DNA of 64,000 nt, taken from NCBI RefSeq assembly GCF_021729145.1, contig NZ_JAJSLW010000010.1, forward strand, positions 1-64,000, written 5' to 3'. The position numbers and the translations under genes are program-made. The notes beneath the pieces are model-generated. The model did no database searches, was not told where the DNA came from, and worked only from the letters and a program-made list of their open reading frames with translations. This document shows positions 28,522 to 37,472 of the stretch, piece by piece (the first letter of the stretch is position 1; the number at the start of each line of letters is the position of its first letter). The DNA is from Membranihabitans maritimus (GTDB taxonomy: Bacteria > Bacteroidota > Bacteroidia > Chitinophagales > Saprospiraceae).

Positions 28522-29463
28522 ATGAACTCGAATATAATTCCCGATGGCATTTGGCCTGTAATGATTACTCCTATTAAACAAAATGGAGATGTGGATTACG
28601 ATGCATTAAAAAAGCTTATAAAATGGTATGAGGCTTCCGGGGTACATGGTTTTTTTGCTAATTGCTTATCCAGTGAAATGTATGAATTAAATAGGAAGGA
28701 AAGAATCGAATTAACAGAATTCGTTGTTAAACATTCTTCTATTCCTGTTCTGTCAACAGGTACTTTTTACGACAATACGGAAGAAAACGTTGACTTTATT
28801 AAAGAATTGTCCGATATCGGAGTGGATGGTGTGGTATTAATTACAAGTATATTGGCCAAAGAAGAAGATAGTGACGAAGTTTTGCTTGAGAGAATAATGG
28901 AGATTGTAGATCATACAACAGGAATACCTCTGGGACTTTATGAATGCCCGGTTCCTTATAAGCGGCTCTTGTCATCAGAAGCAATCGGTAAATTGGCTTC
29001 TACAGGACGGTTTGTTTATATGAAGGATACCTCATGTAATGCAGATGTGGTCGTTAGTAAAATAAATGCTGCGAATGGATCCAACTTAAAGATTTTCAAT
29101 GCACACACGCCTGATTGTCTGCATTCTATCCGTCATTATGGAGCTGGTATTTCACCTATTGGTGCAAATTTTTATCCTGAATTGTATACCTATCTTTGGA
29201 ATAATGGTCGTGGTGAAATTTTAAATGAGGAAGTAATTCGGGTAAAAGACTTTTTGGTGAAAAATGATGGGATTGTACATCATAAGTATCCGGTATCAGC
29301 TAAGTATTTTCTATCCCTTAGGGGCTTGCCAATATCTGAAGATACCCGAAAATCAATAGAAAAACTGGAAGATGAAGATAAGAAGCAAATAGAAAATTTA
29401 TATGATAATTTTTTAGCCTTATCTCGAAACGTGGGAATAAGTGAATTCGCAATAAGTGAATAA
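28522..29463 (+). CDS. DHDPS-superfamily lyase/dehydratase of the sugar-acid pathway
   Basis: A 313-residue (beta/alpha)8-barrel of the dihydrodipicolinate synthase/N-acetylneuraminate lyase superfamily. Lys168 (VYMKDTS) is the Schiff-base lysine and Tyr140 (LYECPVPYKR) the usual proton relay. It lies 15 bp after the UxaA-family gene. In such a setting, relatives convert 5-keto-4-deoxyglucarate (with decarboxylation) or L-2-keto-3-deoxypentonate to 2-oxoglutarate semialdehyde, the substrate of the dehydrogenase in the same operon. An aldolase role splitting KDG or KDA is the alternative. Confidence 0.82.
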   Translation: MNSNIIPDGIWPVMITPIKQNGDVDYDALKKLIKWYEASGVHGFFANCLSSEMYELNRKERIELTEFVVKHSSIPVLSTGTFYDNTEENVDFIKELSDIGVDGVVLITSILAKEEDSDEVLLERIMEIVDHTTGIPLGLYECPVPYKRLLSSEAIGKLASTGRFVYMKDTSCNADVVVSKINAANGSNLKIFNAHTPDCLHSIRHYGAGISPIGANFYPELYTYLWNNGRGEILNEEVIRVKDFLVKNDGIVHHKYPVSAKYFLSLRGLPISEDTRKSIEKLEDEDKKQIENLYDNFLALSRNVGISEFAISE

Positions 29464-29543
29464 CTTAGGATAGGTACAAGTAGGTAAAAAAGCAGCTAAT
29501 ATTAGCATGCTTGATAAGATTGTAAGATATAATATTGGAATAT

Positions 29544-31025
29544 ATGAATTGGCTGGACCTTTTGGTGTTTTTTGTGTATTTGGGAGGTATTACTCTCTTT
29601 GGTGCATCATTTTTCAAGCAAAATAAATCTTCAGAGGCCTACACTGTAGGCCGTCACAAATTCCCCGCCTGGGCAGTAACTATGTCTATTTTTGCGACAT
29701 TTGTTAGTAGCATTAGTTACCTGGCTTTGCCTGGAAACGCTTATCAGACCAATTGGAACGCATTTGTATTTAGTTTATCGCTACCCATTGCTGCCTTTAT
29801 CGCAGTGAAATACTTTGTGCCGCTATACAGAAAAGTCAATAGTCCGTCGGCATACACTTTTTTGGAGGAAAGATTTGGTGTTTGGGCTAGAGTATATGTT
29901 TCTGCCTGTTATTTATTGACACAAGTGATGCGGGTGGGTACTATATTGTATTTACTAGCAATTACTATCAACGCCATTACGGGCTGGAGTATTCCCGTAG
30001 TAATTCTTATTACCGGTATAACCGTTTTGATTTATTCTATTATGGGAGGGATTCAGGCAGTTATCTGGACGGATGCTATTCAAGGCATTGTATTGATAGG
30101 TGGAGCTGTGGTATGTACAGTGTATCTACTCTATTTAATTCCCGGAGGAATGGAAACCGTTATGGATGTTGGGACGAGGGAAGGAAAATTTAGTTTAGGA
30201 AGTTTTGGACTACAACTAGATGAATCTACATTTTGGGTGGTTTTAGTGTACGGGATATTTATAAATTTACAAAACTACGGCATTGACCAAAATTATGTTC
30301 AACGCTATATAGCCTCTTCTTCGGACGAAGAAGCCGGTAAATCTGCCCTGTGGGGAGGATTGTTGTACATTCCCGTATCGTTACTGTTTATGTTTCTGGG
30401 GACACTTTTGTTTGTTTACTATCAGTCCGGGGGTGAATTAGCCCCTGATTTACAAAGTTTAGATGAAGCAGATAAAGTATTTCCCTATTTCATAGTCAAT
30501 GAATTACCGGTCGGAATTACCGGATTGTTAGTGGCTTCCATTTTTGCAGCAGGAATGAGTACGGTATCTACGAGTTTCAATAGTGGGGCTACGGTAATTT
30601 ATACGGATTATTATTTACGTTTTTTCAATAAGAGGAATGGAGCGGACCGCTCTATGAGAGTTCTCTATTTAGCCTCAGGTATAATTGGTATTCTTGGTGT
30701 CCTGGTGGGATTGGCAATGATCAATGTAAAGAGCGCTCTTGATGTCTGGTGGAAATTAGCATCGGTATTTAGTGGCGGCATGCTAGGACTGTTTTTATTG
30801 GGAGCATTTACCCAAAGGGCAGAGCGAAAAGGAGCTTTGATAGGCGTCCTTGCTGGAATAGCTATAATTATTTGGTTGAGCGTTATACCATACATAATGG
30901 GAACTTCAGATGACGCCGCTTTACATAGTTACCTTACTATTGTAATTGCTACTGCTGTGATCTTTTTAGTGGGATTTGTAATCTCATCAATTATTGGGAA
31001 AAATTCAAAAGCCCATCTTCAATAA
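29544..31025 (+). CDS. Sodium:solute symporter (SSS family)
   Basis: 493 residues from the ATG at 29544 (MNWLDLLVFF), chosen over an upstream TTG in the same frame. About 13 hydrophobic helices and the SSS signatures YTVGRHKFPAW, FATFVSSISYLA, DAIQGIVLIGGA and a Ser-rich helix near ASIFAAGMSTVSTSFNSGA. It is a Na+-coupled importer in the inner membrane. Sitting between the lyase and the FAH-family gene, it most likely imports the sugar acid or its parent sugar; family alone does not define the ligand. Confidence 0.88.
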   Translation: MNWLDLLVFFVYLGGITLFGASFFKQNKSSEAYTVGRHKFPAWAVTMSIFATFVSSISYLALPGNAYQTNWNAFVFSLSLPIAAFIAVKYFVPLYRKVNSPSAYTFLEERFGVWARVYVSACYLLTQVMRVGTILYLLAITINAITGWSIPVVILITGITVLIYSIMGGIQAVIWTDAIQGIVLIGGAVVCTVYLLYLIPGGMETVMDVGTREGKFSLGSFGLQLDESTFWVVLVYGIFINLQNYGIDQNYVQRYIASSSDEEAGKSALWGGLLYIPVSLLFMFLGTLLFVYYQSGGELAPDLQSLDEADKVFPYFIVNELPVGITGLLVASIFAAGMSTVSTSFNSGATVIYTDYYLRFFNKRNGADRSMRVLYLASGIIGILGVLVGLAMINVKSALDVWWKLASVFSGGMLGLFLLGAFTQRAERKGALIGVLAGIAIIIWLSVIPYIMGTSDDAALHSYLTIVIATAVIFLVGFVISSIIGKNSKAHLQ

Positions 31026-31049
31026 TAACCATAAACAAATTGTACCAAA

Positions 31050-31901
31050 ATGAAAATATATAAAACAAAAGAGAGTGGGGTAGTAGTAGAGGACAACCAA
31101 CAATTTTATTATTTCGAAAATGAAGATTGGGATTCTTTCATTAATAGAGAAAACTTGTATGCGATTATCAGTCGCGATCTTCGAGCAAAAGAACCGGGTA
31201 TTGAGCCGGATTGGAATAAAACGACCGTACTATCTCCTGTCGGAAGACAGGAAATATGGGCAGCCGGTGTTACGTATCTCCGCAGTAAAGATGCACGGAT
31301 GAAAGAAAGCCAATCTGCTGAAGGGGGGGATTTTTATGATAAAGTATACGATGCAGACCGCCCGGAATTGTTTTTTAAGTCTACTCCGGAAAGGGCTTCG
31401 GGACCTTTTGGAATAGTAAATATAAGACCGGATTCAACCTGGGATGTTCCCGAGCCTGAATTAACCTTATTTGTATCCTCTGCAGGAACTATCGAAGGGT
31501 ATACGATTGGAAATGATATGAGCTCACGTAGTATTGAAGGAGAGAATCCGTTATATCTGCCTCAAGCCAAAATGTACGATAAAAGTGCTGCAATAGGTCC
31601 TTGCCTCTATGTGCCGGGTCAATCAATTTTCCTTTCAAATGCAAAAATTAAATTGACTATTTCCCGGAATGGTCATGTTGAATTTGAAGATGAAATTAGC
31701 ATTGACCAAATGAAAAGGACCGAAGAAGAATTGAAAGATTATTTAGTAGCAGGATGTTCTTTTCCCCATGGTTGTTACTTAATGACGGGAACAGGGATTG
31801 TTCCGGACGATGATTTTACCTTGCAACCGGGGGATATAGTAGTTATAGAGATTGAACATATCGGTAAATTGGAGAATACAGTGGGTATGCTCGGAGACTA
31901 A
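31050..31901 (+). CDS. Fumarylacetoacetate hydrolase (FAH)-family enzyme, possible 2-keto-3-deoxypentonate dehydratase
   Basis: A 283-residue protein with the FAH-fold C-terminal domain: metal ligands in DVPEPELTLFVSSAG (E-x-E type) and a following Asp (NDMSSRSIEGENP), with SAAIGPCLYVP and GCSFPHG later. It is close in layout to bacterial and archaeal 2-keto-3-deoxy-D-arabinonate dehydratases and to hydrolases of 2,4-diketo acids. It lies 24 bp after the SSS gene. A dehydratase role would make it a second, unrelated enzyme for the step assigned above to the DHDPS-type protein, perhaps for the other stereoisomer. Confidence 0.75.
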   Translation: MKIYKTKESGVVVEDNQQFYYFENEDWDSFINRENLYAIISRDLRAKEPGIEPDWNKTTVLSPVGRQEIWAAGVTYLRSKDARMKESQSAEGGDFYDKVYDADRPELFFKSTPERASGPFGIVNIRPDSTWDVPEPELTLFVSSAGTIEGYTIGNDMSSRSIEGENPLYLPQAKMYDKSAAIGPCLYVPGQSIFLSNAKIKLTISRNGHVEFEDEISIDQMKRTEEELKDYLVAGCSFPHGCYLMTGTGIVPDDDFTLQPGDIVVIEIEHIGKLENTVGMLGD

Positions 31902-32125
31902 TATTTCCAGTTCCATATTGTAAGAATAGTATTAGTTTAAGGTATTTTAGGCATATCTCTGTAAATAGGCTTTTTATAAATTTGGACTGATATCGTATTT
32001 TGTAGTTAATTATATGCTGAAGCTAATTTTTGTTAATATAATATTTTTTCATAATATTTTTTTAATATAGAGAAAAATAGGATTGGTAAAATGCTCAGCC
32101 GAAAAGGATATATAAACAATTAAGA

Positions 32126-33592
32126 ATGGGAAAAGTAGAAATTAATCAAAACAATAGTAAAAAGCCGAGAAGAGAATTTTTAAAGGCCGCAGGTGTATCA
32201 GCTGCAGGTATGATGATTGTTCCCCGTCATGTATTGGGAGGGAAAGGTTATAGGGCACCTAGCGATACACTAATCATCGCAGGAGTAGGTGTCGGTGGAA
32301 AAGGTCGATCAGATTTGCGATATTTCCATGAAAGCGGGAAGGCGGAAATCGCGTATTTATGTGATGTGGACGATAGGCAATCAGTAGAATCCAGAGAGCG
32401 ATTTCCCCAGGCAAAATATTATAAAGACTGGCGTGAAATGTTGGACAAGGAATCAAAGCATATTGATGCAGTTTCAGTTTCTACGCCTGATCACAATCAT
32501 GCTGTTATTGCAATGAACGCTATGCAGCTAGGCAAACATGTATATGTGCAAAAGCCAATGACCCATGATATTTATGAAGCCAGGGCTCTTACAGAAGCAG
32601 CCAAAAAGTATAAGGTAGTTACGCAAATGGGGAATCAGGGTGCTTCCGGTGATGGTGTTCGACAGTTGGTTGAATGGTACGATGCCGGAGTGATTGGTGA
32701 CGTACATACGGTAAAGTGCTGGACCAACAGACCCGTATGGCCGCAAGGGATTCCCTGGCCGGAAAAGAATCCACCAGTACCTGAAGGACTTGATTGGGAT
32801 TTGTGGTTAGGTACGGCAAAATATAAAGAATATGTAGATAACCTGATTCCTGGCAGCTGGCGTGGATGGTGGGATTATGGGACCGGAGCCCTTGGGGATC
32901 TCGGTTGCCATCTTATGGAAGCTCCATTCCGCGTATTGAATCTGAAATATGCAGAAGATGTTCAAGCTAGTGTCGGAAGTGTATTTGTCGAATTTGGAGA
33001 AAGAGGTTTTTTCCCCGATAGTTGTCCTCCTTCTAGCTATGCTACCCTCACATTTCCCAAAACCAATAAAACTAAAGGTCCTGTACAATTCCACTGGATG
33101 GACGGAGGCATAAAGCCGGAGCGGCCGGAGGAATTAGGGGCCGATGAGATGTTTGGTGACGGTAATAGTGGAATCCTTTTCGTAGGGACAAAAGGCAAAA
33201 TGATGGCAAGTGAGTATGCTGCCAACCCAAGGCTCCTTCCATTATCAAGAAATGAGGAAGTGGAAGTAAAACAAACATTACCAAGAGTACCCGGTGGAGC
33301 AGGTGGCCATTATGCCCAATGGGTTGAAGGATGTATTGCGGGATATGGTAATATGGAATTAAGTGCTTCTTTTGATAAATCAGGTCCTTTGACGGAGGCA
33401 GTATTGATGGCTAATTTGGCCATAAGAGTAGCAGATATCCCCAAACCCCGTCCTTCGGGGAGAGGCAACCATTATCCGGGTGCAAACACTAAATTATTGT
33501 GGGATCACCAAAATATGCGTGTCACTAATTACGATGAAGCCAACCAATTTGTCCGCAGGGACTATCGCAAAGGTTGGTCTTTAGGTTCGTAG
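32126..33592 (+). CDS. Tat-exported Gfo/Idh/MocA-family oxidoreductase
   Basis: A 488-residue protein with a twin-arginine signal (KKPRREFLKAAGVSAAGMM, Arg15-Arg16), so it is folded with its cofactor and then exported to the periplasm. The Rossmann start GVGVGGKGRSD, the motif YVQKPMTHD (active-site Lys) and DLGCHLMEAPF confirm the family. Such exported members carry tightly bound NAD(P) and can oxidise or epimerise sugars without free cofactor. A DUF1080 protein follows 87 bp later. This pair is typical of pathways that oxidise glycosides at C3 and then cleave the 3-keto sugar. Confidence 0.88.
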   Translation: MGKVEINQNNSKKPRREFLKAAGVSAAGMMIVPRHVLGGKGYRAPSDTLIIAGVGVGGKGRSDLRYFHESGKAEIAYLCDVDDRQSVESRERFPQAKYYKDWREMLDKESKHIDAVSVSTPDHNHAVIAMNAMQLGKHVYVQKPMTHDIYEARALTEAAKKYKVVTQMGNQGASGDGVRQLVEWYDAGVIGDVHTVKCWTNRPVWPQGIPWPEKNPPVPEGLDWDLWLGTAKYKEYVDNLIPGSWRGWWDYGTGALGDLGCHLMEAPFRVLNLKYAEDVQASVGSVFVEFGERGFFPDSCPPSSYATLTFPKTNKTKGPVQFHWMDGGIKPERPEELGADEMFGDGNSGILFVGTKGKMMASEYAANPRLLPLSRNEEVEVKQTLPRVPGGAGGHYAQWVEGCIAGYGNMELSASFDKSGPLTEAVLMANLAIRVADIPKPRPSGRGNHYPGANTKLLWDHQNMRVTNYDEANQFVRRDYRKGWSLGS

Positions 33593-33679
33593 AATAATCG
33601 AGAGAGAATTTAAGTCTTTTTATTACTCAGCTATTTCATGTAACTTCGACACTAATTTAATTAGGAAAAGGAATTAACT

Positions 33680-34351
33680 ATGATTTTTAATTACTTGATT
33701 ATACTAGTAGTAAGCCTGGTTTTTTCAACGGGAAATACTACAGCGCACAATGATTTACCTGAACCTCAGAATGTGAGCTCCGAAAAGGGATGGATACAGT
33801 TATTTGACGGAAAATCATTTGACGGTTGGAAAGTAGGGGCTAATGCCTCTAGTTTCTCCATTGAGAACGGATGTATAAAAGTCAACGGACCAAAGGCTCA
33901 TTTGTACTATGTGGGACCAGTTGAAGATCACGATTTTACCAATTTTGAATTTCGTACTAAAGTGATGACCAAGCCCAATTCAAATTCGGGTATTTATATC
34001 CATACCAAGTATCAGGAAAGTAGTTGGCCGATTCACGGATATGAAATCCAGGTAAATAATACACATTCTGATTGGAAAAGAACAGGAAGTTTGTATGATG
34101 TGCAGGAAGTACGAGAGCAATATGTAGGTGATAATGAATGGTATACAGAGTATATTAAAGTAGAAGGCAAGCGAATTATTATTAAGATAAATGATACGGT
34201 GGTAGTTGATTATACAGAGCCTGAAAATCCGGATAGAGAACCGGGGGAAAGGCAACATAGAATCCTGACAAGTGGTACTTTTGCTTTTCAGGCTCATGAT
34301 CCTAATAGCATTGTCTATTTTAAAGATGTAGAAGTAAAGCCTTTACCATAG
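33680..34351 (+). CDS. DUF1080 (3-keto-disaccharide hydrolase family) exported protein
   Basis: A 223-residue protein with a signal peptide (MIFNYLIILVVSLVFSTGNTTA) and one DUF1080 concanavalin-like domain: GWIQLFDGKSFDGWKVG at the start, then FEFRTKVMTKPNSNSGIYIH, GYEIQVNNTH and the ending HDPNSIVYFKDVEVKPL. Members hydrolyse 3-keto-glycosides; some are still of unknown activity. Together with the Tat oxidoreductase just upstream it forms a likely periplasmic oxidation-and-cleavage pair for a glycoside. Confidence 0.85.
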   Translation: MIFNYLIILVVSLVFSTGNTTAHNDLPEPQNVSSEKGWIQLFDGKSFDGWKVGANASSFSIENGCIKVNGPKAHLYYVGPVEDHDFTNFEFRTKVMTKPNSNSGIYIHTKYQESSWPIHGYEIQVNNTHSDWKRTGSLYDVQEVREQYVGDNEWYTEYIKVEGKRIIIKINDTVVVDYTEPENPDREPGERQHRILTSGTFAFQAHDPNSIVYFKDVEVKPLP

Positions 34352-34353
34352 AT

Positions 34354-34390
34354 AAAAAACCCCGGTGAATAGATTCTATCCGCCGGGGTT
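34354..34390 (-). terminator. Terminator of clpB (hairpin shared with the convergent gene)
   Basis: Stem AACCCCGG (34358-34365) / CCGGGGTT (34383-34390). Read on the minus strand, the hairpin is followed by six T residues (34354-34359 on the plus strand are A). It lies between the convergent DUF1080 and clpB genes and fits clpB best; the plus strand lacks a T-run. Confidence 0.8.
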
Positions 34391-34412
34391 CACTACCTAC
34401 TATCTATATATT

Positions 34413-37061
34413 TTATTCCTGATCTGCTAATTTCGTAGCGGAATAGGTGAAATCTGTATTGTTGAAACTAAATTTTAATCCTCCTGTGTCAGCATCAACA
34501 TAGATTTTGTCCCCGACTTCGTACCCACCTTGTAATACATATTTTGAAAGTTCATTTGTCAATTCTTTTTGTATTACCCTTTTTAGTGGTCGAGCACCGA
34601 ACTGCGGATCATATCCCATATCTCCAATTAATTCCATTGCTGCTTCTGTAATTTCCAGGAACAGTCCTTGCTTATTGAGACTACTACGTACTTTTTTAAT
34701 ATGTAATTCTGCAATTTCTCTAATCTCATCTTTAGTCAAAGGCAAAAACATGATTTGTTCATCTATCCTGTTGAGAAATTCGGGTCGCATGTTATCCTTT
34801 AGCATTTCAAAAACCTCGAGCTTAGTCGTTTCCAGGATTTCATTTCTATGTTGGTCTCCAACCGCTCTCAAGTCTTCAAAGTTTTCAAGGATGGCTTCCG
34901 CACCAAGATTTGAAGTCATTATAATGATGGTATTTTTGAAGTTCGCTTCCCGGCCTTTATTATCGGTTAATCGACCATCATCTAGTACCTGAAGCAAAAT
35001 ATTAAAGGTGTCGGGGTGTGCTTTTTCTATTTCGTCGAGCAAGATGATAGAGTATGGTTTTCTTCTGACTGCTTCGGTTAATTGACCTCCTTCGTCGTAC
35101 CCAACGTAGCCTGGAGGAGCACCTACCAATCGTGAAACTGAATGCCTTTCCTGGTATTCACTCATATCGATTCGAGTAATTGCATTCTCGTCATCAAATA
35201 GAACTTCAGCAAGCGTTTTAGCTAACTCCGTTTTACCTACCCCTGTAGGACCCAGAAAGATAAAAGATCCAATAGGTCGGTTCATATCTTGAAGACCAGC
35301 CCGACTTCTTCTTACTGCATCAGATACGGCATGTACTGCCTCCTTTTGACCTATTAACCGTTTGCCGATATAGTCCTCCAGGTGAAGTAGCTTATCTTTT
35401 TCACTTTGCAGCATTTTCTGAACAGGGATTCCTGTCCATCTGGCCACAATTTCAGCAATATCATTAGCAGTCACTTCCTCATTGGTAAATCGTTTTTCAC
35501 TGGATATTTCATCTAGTTTTTCCTCTGCTACTTTTAGTTGAACTTCTAATTTTTTAATATCTCCATATCTCAACCGGGCAACTTTTTCAAAATCACTGTC
35601 TCTTTCAGCCCTGGCAGCTTCAACTTCTGCCTCCTCCATCTGTTTGCGGATATTTTGAACTGTGTCGACAATTTCTTTTTCATTCTTCCATGCCGCAGTC
35701 AATTCATCAAGCTTTTCCTTGGAATTAGCTATTTGTTCATTTATAGCACCTAATTTCCCTTCACTGCCTTCCCGTTTTATAGCTTCTTTTTCAATTTCCA
35801 GTTGCCGCACCTTTCGATCCCATTCATCAATTTCTTCGGGAACGCTGTCGAGTTCCAATCTGAGTCGGGCCGCAGCTTCATCTATCAGGTCAATAGCTTT
35901 GTCAGGAAGTTGTCTTTCTGCTATATATCGATCGGATAATTCTGCTGCAGCAATTAGAGCCTCATCTAGAATTTCTATCTTGTGGTAGACTTCATATTTT
36001 TCCTGAAGTCCGCGTAAAATTGAAATCGTATCTTCTATACTGGGCTCATCTATTACTACAGGTTGAAAACGTCTTACCAGTGCTTTGTCCTTTTCGAAAT
36101 ACTTCTGATATTCATCCAGCGTAGTGGCTCCAATGGTCCTGAGTTCCCCCCTTGCCAGGGCGGGCTTAAGAATATTGGCGGCATCCATAGCACCATTACC
36201 ACCACCGGCACCTATTAACGTGTGGATCTCATCGATAAACAAAATAAACTCTCCGTCGCTTTCTTTTACTTCGTTGATTACAGCCTTAATGCGTTCCTCA
36301 AATTCTCCCTTGTATTTGGCGCCTGCTATAAGCGAAGCAATATCAAGAGCAAATATCTTTTTTGTCCGTAAGTTTTCAGGAACGTCCTGGTTCACAATCC
36401 TCCAGGCAATACCTTCTACAATTGCGGTTTTTCCTACACCTGCATCTCCTATTAACAAGGGATTGTTCTTTTTCCTTCTGGATAAAATATGCAAGATCCT
36501 CCTGATCTCTTCATCTCTTCCAATTATAGGGTCCAGTTTGCCGCTTTCAGCTCTCTCATTGAGATTGATAGTATACTTCTTAAGCGAATTATATTGATTA
36601 TCTGTATGTTGGTCTACCACCGACCTGCCTTTTCTCAATTCTTTGATGGCGGCTTCCATTAATTCTGCTGAAGCCCCCAACGATTTGAAGAGTTTTGCCG
36701 TCTTATCTGTACCCTGTATTACAGAAAGTAAAATAAGTTCTATCGAAATGTATTCATCACCAAACTTTTTCAAGTTCTTTCGAGCCCTGCTAAGTACCTG
36801 GTTTGCATCATTTGTTAAATACTGCTTGTCTGTTCCGTCTACTTTGGGAAAGGATTGTATGTCCTCTTTGATTTTGGATTTTAATTCATTGATATTGATA
36901 CCCATTTTCTTAAATAAAAAAGTAGGGACATCTTCATCAACTTCCATTAAACCCGCGACTAAGTGTGACGTGTCGACAGATTGTTGGCCGAGATTGCCGG
37001 CGATCTGTTGACCCCGGAGAATGGACTCCTGGGCTTTTATTGTGAAATTATCGTAAGTCAT
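34413..37061 (-). CDS. clpB: ATP-dependent disaggregase ClpB
   Basis: An 882-residue Hsp100 chaperone. The N-domain (~1-150) starts MTYDNFTIKAQESI. NBD1 has Walker A GDAGVGKT and Walker B LFIDEIHTLIG; the long middle coiled-coil (~410-530) is rich in Glu/Lys and marks it as ClpB rather than ClpA or ClpC. NBD2 has Walker A GPTGVGKTE, ILLDEIEKAHP and the C-terminal GYDPQFGARPLKR. It extracts chains from aggregates with DnaK. Length is slightly above the usual ~860. The gene stands alone; its 400-bp upstream region is shared with a divergent gene. Confidence 0.96.
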   Translation of the reverse strand: MTYDNFTIKAQESILRGQQIAGNLGQQSVDTSHLVAGLMEVDEDVPTFLFKKMGININELKSKIKEDIQSFPKVDGTDKQYLTNDANQVLSRARKNLKKFGDEYISIELILLSVIQGTDKTAKLFKSLGASAELMEAAIKELRKGRSVVDQHTDNQYNSLKKYTINLNERAESGKLDPIIGRDEEIRRILHILSRRKKNNPLLIGDAGVGKTAIVEGIAWRIVNQDVPENLRTKKIFALDIASLIAGAKYKGEFEERIKAVINEVKESDGEFILFIDEIHTLIGAGGGNGAMDAANILKPALARGELRTIGATTLDEYQKYFEKDKALVRRFQPVVIDEPSIEDTISILRGLQEKYEVYHKIEILDEALIAAAELSDRYIAERQLPDKAIDLIDEAAARLRLELDSVPEEIDEWDRKVRQLEIEKEAIKREGSEGKLGAINEQIANSKEKLDELTAAWKNEKEIVDTVQNIRKQMEEAEVEAARAERDSDFEKVARLRYGDIKKLEVQLKVAEEKLDEISSEKRFTNEEVTANDIAEIVARWTGIPVQKMLQSEKDKLLHLEDYIGKRLIGQKEAVHAVSDAVRRSRAGLQDMNRPIGSFIFLGPTGVGKTELAKTLAEVLFDDENAITRIDMSEYQERHSVSRLVGAPPGYVGYDEGGQLTEAVRRKPYSIILLDEIEKAHPDTFNILLQVLDDGRLTDNKGREANFKNTIIIMTSNLGAEAILENFEDLRAVGDQHRNEILETTKLEVFEMLKDNMRPEFLNRIDEQIMFLPLTKDEIREIAELHIKKVRSSLNKQGLFLEITEAAMELIGDMGYDPQFGARPLKRVIQKELTNELSKYVLQGGYEVGDKIYVDADTGGLKFSFNNTDFTYSATKLADQE

Positions 37062-37472
37062 ATTTATCTGTTTTTTTAATAAAATTTAAGCAAAAATGCG
37101 ACCAATACATTTTTTTAATCCATAATCGGAAAAAATGACATATTTGGAAGGAGTTAACTATCATTTTGTCATCTTTTTTGTTAATTTTTTTTGAACTTGA
37201 AACAACGATTGTGGTAATATTCTGTTAAATGTTAAAATCTTATATAAGGAAAATTCAAAATTAAGTTTGTATAAAAACTATTTTGCGTTTTTCGTGGTAT
37301 ATATATATGAAGTGAAAGTAAGAATTTGTTCAAGAAAATTTTTTAAATAGAATTCTAAAAGCTTTTTTAAATTACATCGAACGATAGAGTTTCAAAAAGT
37401 ATAACTGAAATTTGAATTGAACAGAGGAGAGAATGGAAATTTTATTAAAAATATTAAAACCAAGAATATAAA
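37062..37472. other. Divergent regulatory region between clpB and the peptidase-propeller gene
   Basis: 411 bp with no gene. An inverted pair ATGACA (37135-37140) / TGTCAT (37168-37173), spaced 27 bp, lies 75 bp before clpB, followed by T-rich runs. A minus-strand TAATTTTG (37256-37263) is a possible -7 element for clpB, but it lacks a matching upstream box. No CIRCE-like repeat was seen. Confidence 0.35.

Noticed and set aside
34507-36597. Ser/Ile/Leu-rich open frames on the plus strand (for example 34507-34992 and 36124-36597)
   Set aside because: They lie antisense inside clpB, have no family features and show the composition expected of a mirrored coding strand.
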